In this document: positions 3,835 through 6,713 of the stretch, in pieces
How positions within the stretch are numbered: the first letter of the stretch is position 1
How the letters are laid out: every line of letters begins with the position of its first letter
Origin: Spirochaetaceae bacterium
GTDB taxonomy: Bacteria; Spirochaetota; Spirochaetia; SZUA-6; Fen-1364
Reading direction: 5' to 3'
Length of the DNA: 6,713 nucleotides
NCBI GenBank assembly: GCA_003170115.1
Contig: PMZS01000373.1
Location: 5,658 to 12,370 of the forward strand
Translations under genes and position numbers: made by a program
The notes under the pieces: generated by a model
What the model saw: the letters and a program-made list of their open reading frames with translations, nothing else
Database searches by the model: none
What the model was told of the DNA's origin: nothing

Positions 3835-5579
3835 GTCAGGAGAGCTGTGTCCAGCGACTCGATCACCGCGCTGATGTCTCTCTCGCACCCAACCGAGATG
3901 CGCACGAGAAACCGGGGAAGACCGATCTCGGCAAGTTCTTCATCCGTATCATCGAAGTGAGTGAGCAGCGTGTAGGGACAGAGAAGCGTCACATCGGAAC
4001 CCAGGCTGGGCGCCTTCACGATCCCGTGAAGCCTTGAATCATAGAAGGCGCGAAGCCCTTCCCAGGTGTTGCGCATAAGGGTGAAGCTGATGACGCTGCC
4101 AGGGCCCTTCAGGAGGCGGCGGGCGGTTGCAAAACTGCGGTGCGAGGGAATGTTGTTGAAAAACACCCGGGCCACACCCGGATGCCGCGCCAGGAAGGAT
4201 GCAACGTTCACCGCATTCTCATTGAAGCGGCACATCCGCTCTGGAAAGCTGCCCAGGTTCTTTTCCAGCGCCGAGGCCTCCAGGGGTGACATCTCGTCAT
4301 TCAAGAGGGACTGGGAGTCGGAGAGCTGACGGGCCAACAGGGGCTCGCGCACGATCACCACCCCTCCCCCATGGTCGTTCCGGCCGTTCAGGTACTTCGT
4401 TGTGCTGTGGATGACATAGTCCGCGCCGAAATCGAAAGGATGGCAATTCGCGGGGGTGGCGATGGTGTTGTCAACCACGAGGGGTACTCCGTGGGCCCGC
4501 GCAACCCTGGAGAGCACCTCGAGATCCGGAACATCGCTCAAGGGGTTCGTGATAGTTTCAGTGAGGATCGCCGCGGTGTCTTCCGTGACAAGTCCGTCCA
4601 GCGCATCCACCTCATCGACGCCGAGAAACTTGTTCGGCCCAAGCCTCAGGGTCTGGTAGGTGTCGCTGTAGAGGTGGCCGACGGCTATGATGTGGGATCT
4701 CCCCCGCCGGCGCAGGATGTCCAGCACGCGCGTGATTGCACTCATTCCCGAGCAATAGAGAAATGCGTTCGTCCCACCCTCAAGGCGGCACAAGGCCTCC
4801 GCGATCCGGTGGGGAGCCGCGGGATCGAGAGCGGCCTGTGTAGAATTGGCGCCCAGGAAACAATCCGCCACACGGCTGGAGAGGATGGCGCCGCGGCGTT
4901 TCACTTGTTCGGCAAGCCTGGCCATAACGCGATCAGCGTTCCCGAGCACCGCTCCAGCGCGCACCCCGTTCTGAGCGTTACCCACGGAGGCATTGAGCCC
5001 CAGGACATAAAATCGCGCGCCGGGAACGTCGGGCCGCGTGGGCAGCTCGCCGCCCGTTGACTTCAGCACGACGACAACGGCCGCTCCCTGGCCCTGGGCC
5101 GAATCCGCGGCTTTGGCGGCGCCTGAAAAGCCGCCGGAAACCAGCAGGATGTCATCGCGTCCCAGGTCAGTCGGGATTTCGCTTTTACAATCCCGGACCA
5201 TTACAGAGACGCCTTTCCGCTCGCATTCCGGCAGAAAGCACTCGTCCGAGAAAGGAGGGGCCGCGCCCTCCTCTTTCATGATCAGGATCCTGCTCACGGT
5301 CCCTGGTTTGCGCAGACACAGGATCAGTTCGAGAAGAGCGGTCTCCAGTGATTCCGTCAATTTGCAGTGTCGGCAGCCGAACCTGGCTTTCAGCGCCTCT
5401 TCCAGCCGTCGAAGACGGGGATGCGACACGAACCGGTAGTATCCGTGGTCGAACTCCGCGGTGCGTTTCTTGAACGCAATGACGTCGTCGAGCATCGGCA
5501 AGGTTCCCGTGATCGCATGGTCCCCGCCGATGGCCTCGCCCTGCCGGAATACCTGGCTTTTCGTGGGAGCCGTGTTCAT
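3825..5579 (-). CDS. Cys/Met metabolism PLP-dependent enzyme, STR2-like cystathionine gamma-synthase type
   Basis: A 584-residue enzyme from ATG 5579, with AGGA at 5588-5591 eight bases upstream. A GTG at 5600 would add seven residues but lacks a ribosome binding site. The C-terminal two thirds is a trans-sulfuration enzyme: SGMSAI (277-282), YSDTYQTL (304-311), VVDNTIATP (368-376) with the PLP-nitrogen Asp370, STTKYLNGRND (392-402) with Schiff-base Lys395, and RISVG (561-565) with the carboxylate-binding Arg. The usual Gly-His-Ser-Asp after the lysine is Gly-Arg-Asn-Asp here. The extra N-terminal 240 residues include TLPMLDDVIAF and GYYRFVSHP, which I recall from fungal STR2-type cystathionine gamma-synthases, and look like a shrunken PLP-fold copy lacking the lysine. 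Normal single-domain relatives have about 380-430 residues. Likely chemistry is gamma- or beta-replacement or elimination on a sulfur amino acid precursor; the exact reaction is not determined. Confidence 0.88.
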   Translation of the reverse strand: MNTAPTKSQVFRQGEAIGGDHAITGTLPMLDDVIAFKKRTAEFDHGYYRFVSHPRLRRLEEALKARFGCRHCKLTESLETALLELILCLRKPGTVSRILIMKEEGAAPPFSDECFLPECERKGVSVMVRDCKSEIPTDLGRDDILLVSGGFSGAAKAADSAQGQGAAVVVVLKSTGGELPTRPDVPGARFYVLGLNASVGNAQNGVRAGAVLGNADRVMARLAEQVKRRGAILSSRVADCFLGANSTQAALDPAAPHRIAEALCRLEGGTNAFLYCSGMSAITRVLDILRRRGRSHIIAVGHLYSDTYQTLRLGPNKFLGVDEVDALDGLVTEDTAAILTETITNPLSDVPDLEVLSRVARAHGVPLVVDNTIATPANCHPFDFGADYVIHSTTKYLNGRNDHGGGVVIVREPLLARQLSDSQSLLNDEMSPLEASALEKNLGSFPERMCRFNENAVNVASFLARHPGVARVFFNNIPSHRSFATARRLLKGPGSVISFTLMRNTWEGLRAFYDSRLHGIVKAPSLGSDVTLLCPYTLLTHFDDTDEELAEIGLPRFLVRISVGCERDISAVIESLDTALLTYR

Positions 5580-5604
5580 ATGTGGGGTCCTGCATACCAC
5601 GGGA

Positions 5605-5638
5605 AGGTCAGGGAGTCAACTTCAGGTCAGCAGGTCAG
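5605..5638. repeat. Three AGGTCAG direct repeats between the two minus-strand genes
   Basis: AGGTCAG occurs at 5605-5611, 5624-5630 and 5632-5638 on the plus strand (CTGACCT on the minus strand). The last two form a perfect tandem of the 8-mer CAGGTCAG (5623-5638). The third copy contains the TGA stop (5635-5637) of the upstream methyltransferase gene. Most of the 55-base intergenic space is this repeat cluster. Confidence 0.6.
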
Positions 5639-6713
5639 TAGGTGCACGAACGCGCGATTCTGGCGTAGTGGAGGATATTTTCGCGGGGCACGTGAAAGAA
5701 GTGATCGCTCGCACTCATGACGTAGCCGCCATTGCGGCCGAAGGTGGAGAACAGGTGCTCGACCTCTGAGGTGATCGCCTCCCTGGAGGTACCCCCAAGG
5801 ATGTTGATCTGGTCCAGGCCCCCCACCAGCGACAATCTTTCGCCGAGAATCGCCTTGACCGAAGCACGGTCATCGGGGCCGATATCACCTCCTACGCCCG
5901 TTGGAGAGAGGGTTTCCGAAACATCGCAACCGTTGCGCAGGAGAAGGGGCATGATCGCTTTCATTCCTCCGCAGGTATGATAGACGACCCGGTGGCCCGC
6001 TTCATGCAGCGCGTCATGGATCCTCCTGTCGTAGGGGAGGCAGAAGGTCTCGTGGAGCGTTGGTGAGATTACCGTGGAAGAGGCCGCGCCGCCGCCGGTC
6101 TCCACCAGGTCGACGGCCGCGCCTCTCATGTTGTCGTGGATGAACGCGAGTTTCCGCTCCAATAGTACTTCGAGAAAGTGGTGGACCCAGTCGGGCTTGT
6201 CGAAGGTTGCCATGATGAGCTTTTCGGTGCCGTACAACTCGCATGCATCCTGCCAGCAGCCCCCCTGGTGGCCGATGATGAACATGCGCAGAATCCCCGC
6301 GTCCCCGAGGGCGTCGTAGTCCTTACGGAGCGAGGCCTTGTCCAGGCCGATTCGTGGAGAGTGCGCGGCAAAGAGATCCGCATCGCCGTCGTCCTTGATG
6401 AGGTGCTCCGTGATCCAGCTCGTGTACTGGTTTGACTCCGTCTCATAGGACAACTCCCCTTCCGGAGTCTGGATCTCGTGCCGTGTGCGGCCCGGCGCCG
6501 AAGTGGAGATTCTCACCCTCCAGGACGGGCTCGGAGGCGTCACGAACGGGCTGCGTGTGATCGCGGCATCCAGTCCCACGTCGTGGAATGCCTCGACGTC
6601 GGTCATTCCCCCCATGAATGTCCGCAGGTGGTAGTCCTGCCATTGGTGGATCGTGGCGGGAAGCCGGTCCGGCGTCCCGCCGGACAGCGCGGTGAGCATT
6701 CTCTCCTTCGGAG
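5635..6713 (-). CDS. Uroporphyrinogen decarboxylase family protein, probable methyltransferase (5' end at window edge)
   Basis: A TIM-barrel protein of the URO-D superfamily. From ATG 6699 it has 354 residues, but codons before it continue in frame as PKER, and PKERMLTALSGGTPDRLP is a typical family N-terminus, so the true start probably lies just past the edge. The HemE signature for substrate binding is absent. Instead, HTCGGMKAIMP (241-251) has the His-x-Cys zinc ligands of corrinoid:thiol methyltransferases such as MtaA and MtbA, followed by VGGLDQINILGGT (292-304) and GGYVMSASDHFFHVPRENI (324-342). Where those enzymes have a third zinc-ligand Cys, this protein shows Ser, Asp and His. The likely role is methyl transfer to or from a corrinoid protein or thiol in the cytosol; the substrate is unknown. 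The gene ends 55 bases before the PLP-enzyme gene, so the two are probably one operon. Confidence 0.88.
   Translation of the reverse strand, partial: PKERMLTALSGGTPDRLPATIHQWQDYHLRTFMGGMTDVEAFHDVGLDAAITRSPFVTPPSPSWRVRISTSAPGRTRHEIQTPEGELSYETESNQYTSWITEHLIKDDGDADLFAAHSPRIGLDKASLRKDYDALGDAGILRMFIIGHQGGCWQDACELYGTEKLIMATFDKPDWVHHFLEVLLERKLAFIHDNMRGAAVDLVETGGGAASSTVISPTLHETFCLPYDRRIHDALHEAGHRVVYHTCGGMKAIMPLLLRNGCDVSETLSPTGVGGDIGPDDRASVKAILGERLSLVGGLDQINILGGTSREAITSEVEHLFSTFGRNGGYVMSASDHFFHVPRENILHYARIARSCTY

Noticed and set aside
3160..3888. 242-codon minus-strand ORF over the VOC gene
   Set aside because: It is antisense to a well-conserved VOC protein with its own strong ribosome binding site, and its composition is typical of a shadow frame.
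4371..5060. 229-codon plus-strand ORF
   Set aside because: It is the shadow of the PLP enzyme; the minus strand has the complete active-site motifs.
5635..6713. Calling the URO-D protein HemE (heme biosynthesis)
   Set aside because: The HemE N-terminal substrate-binding signature is absent, while the methyltransferase-type His-x-Cys motif is present.
1..6713. CRISPR array, tRNA, rRNA, insertion sequence or attachment site
   Set aside because: No regularly spaced repeats, no cloverleaf-like segments noted by eye, no transposase or integrase reading frames, and no direct repeats flanking the decayed region were found.

Overview
The window reads as GC-rich bacterial DNA, probably chromosomal. 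No rRNA, tRNA, CRISPR array, transposase or phage gene was seen. The uroporphyrinogen-decarboxylase-like methyltransferase and the fungal-STR2-like trans-sulfuration enzyme would fit an anaerobic environmental bacterium (for example a Desulfobacterota/Syntrophales-type lineage). That is a guess from gene content; nothing here is a taxonomic marker.

Positions 1 to about 1466 are a gene graveyard. In order they hold: a coiled-coil coding segment running off the left edge (minus); a nucleotidyltransferase-like gene with an internal deletion and a one-base frameshift (plus); a small charged ORF directly behind it (plus, perhaps intact); a UvrD/Rep-type helicase remnant in which motif II lies next to motif V (minus); and the front half of a second conserved gene whose start is lost and whose back half is replaced by the helicase remnant (minus). 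None of these except the small ORF looks functional.

Positions 1467 to 3834 look healthy. A 104-residue protein with an exact 16-residue repeat (4-fold beta-flower type) is on the minus strand behind a strong Shine-Dalgarno. Diverging from it on the plus strand are a small conserved protein of unknown function, a pirin-type bicupin starting at TTG, and a PhnB-like VOC-fold protein.

Positions 3825 to 6713 hold two minus-strand genes in probable operon order: a uroporphyrinogen-decarboxylase-family protein (probably a corrinoid methyltransferase rather than HemE), cut by the right edge at or just before its start, then 55 bases later a two-part PLP enzyme of the Cys/Met metabolism family resembling fungal cystathionine gamma-synthase STR2. 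The latter converges on the VOC gene with a 10-base overlap of coding ends. The pair suggests sulfur amino acid or methyl-group metabolism and is the best candidate for an undescribed functional pair here. Family assignments come from motif recognition and memory, without searches.
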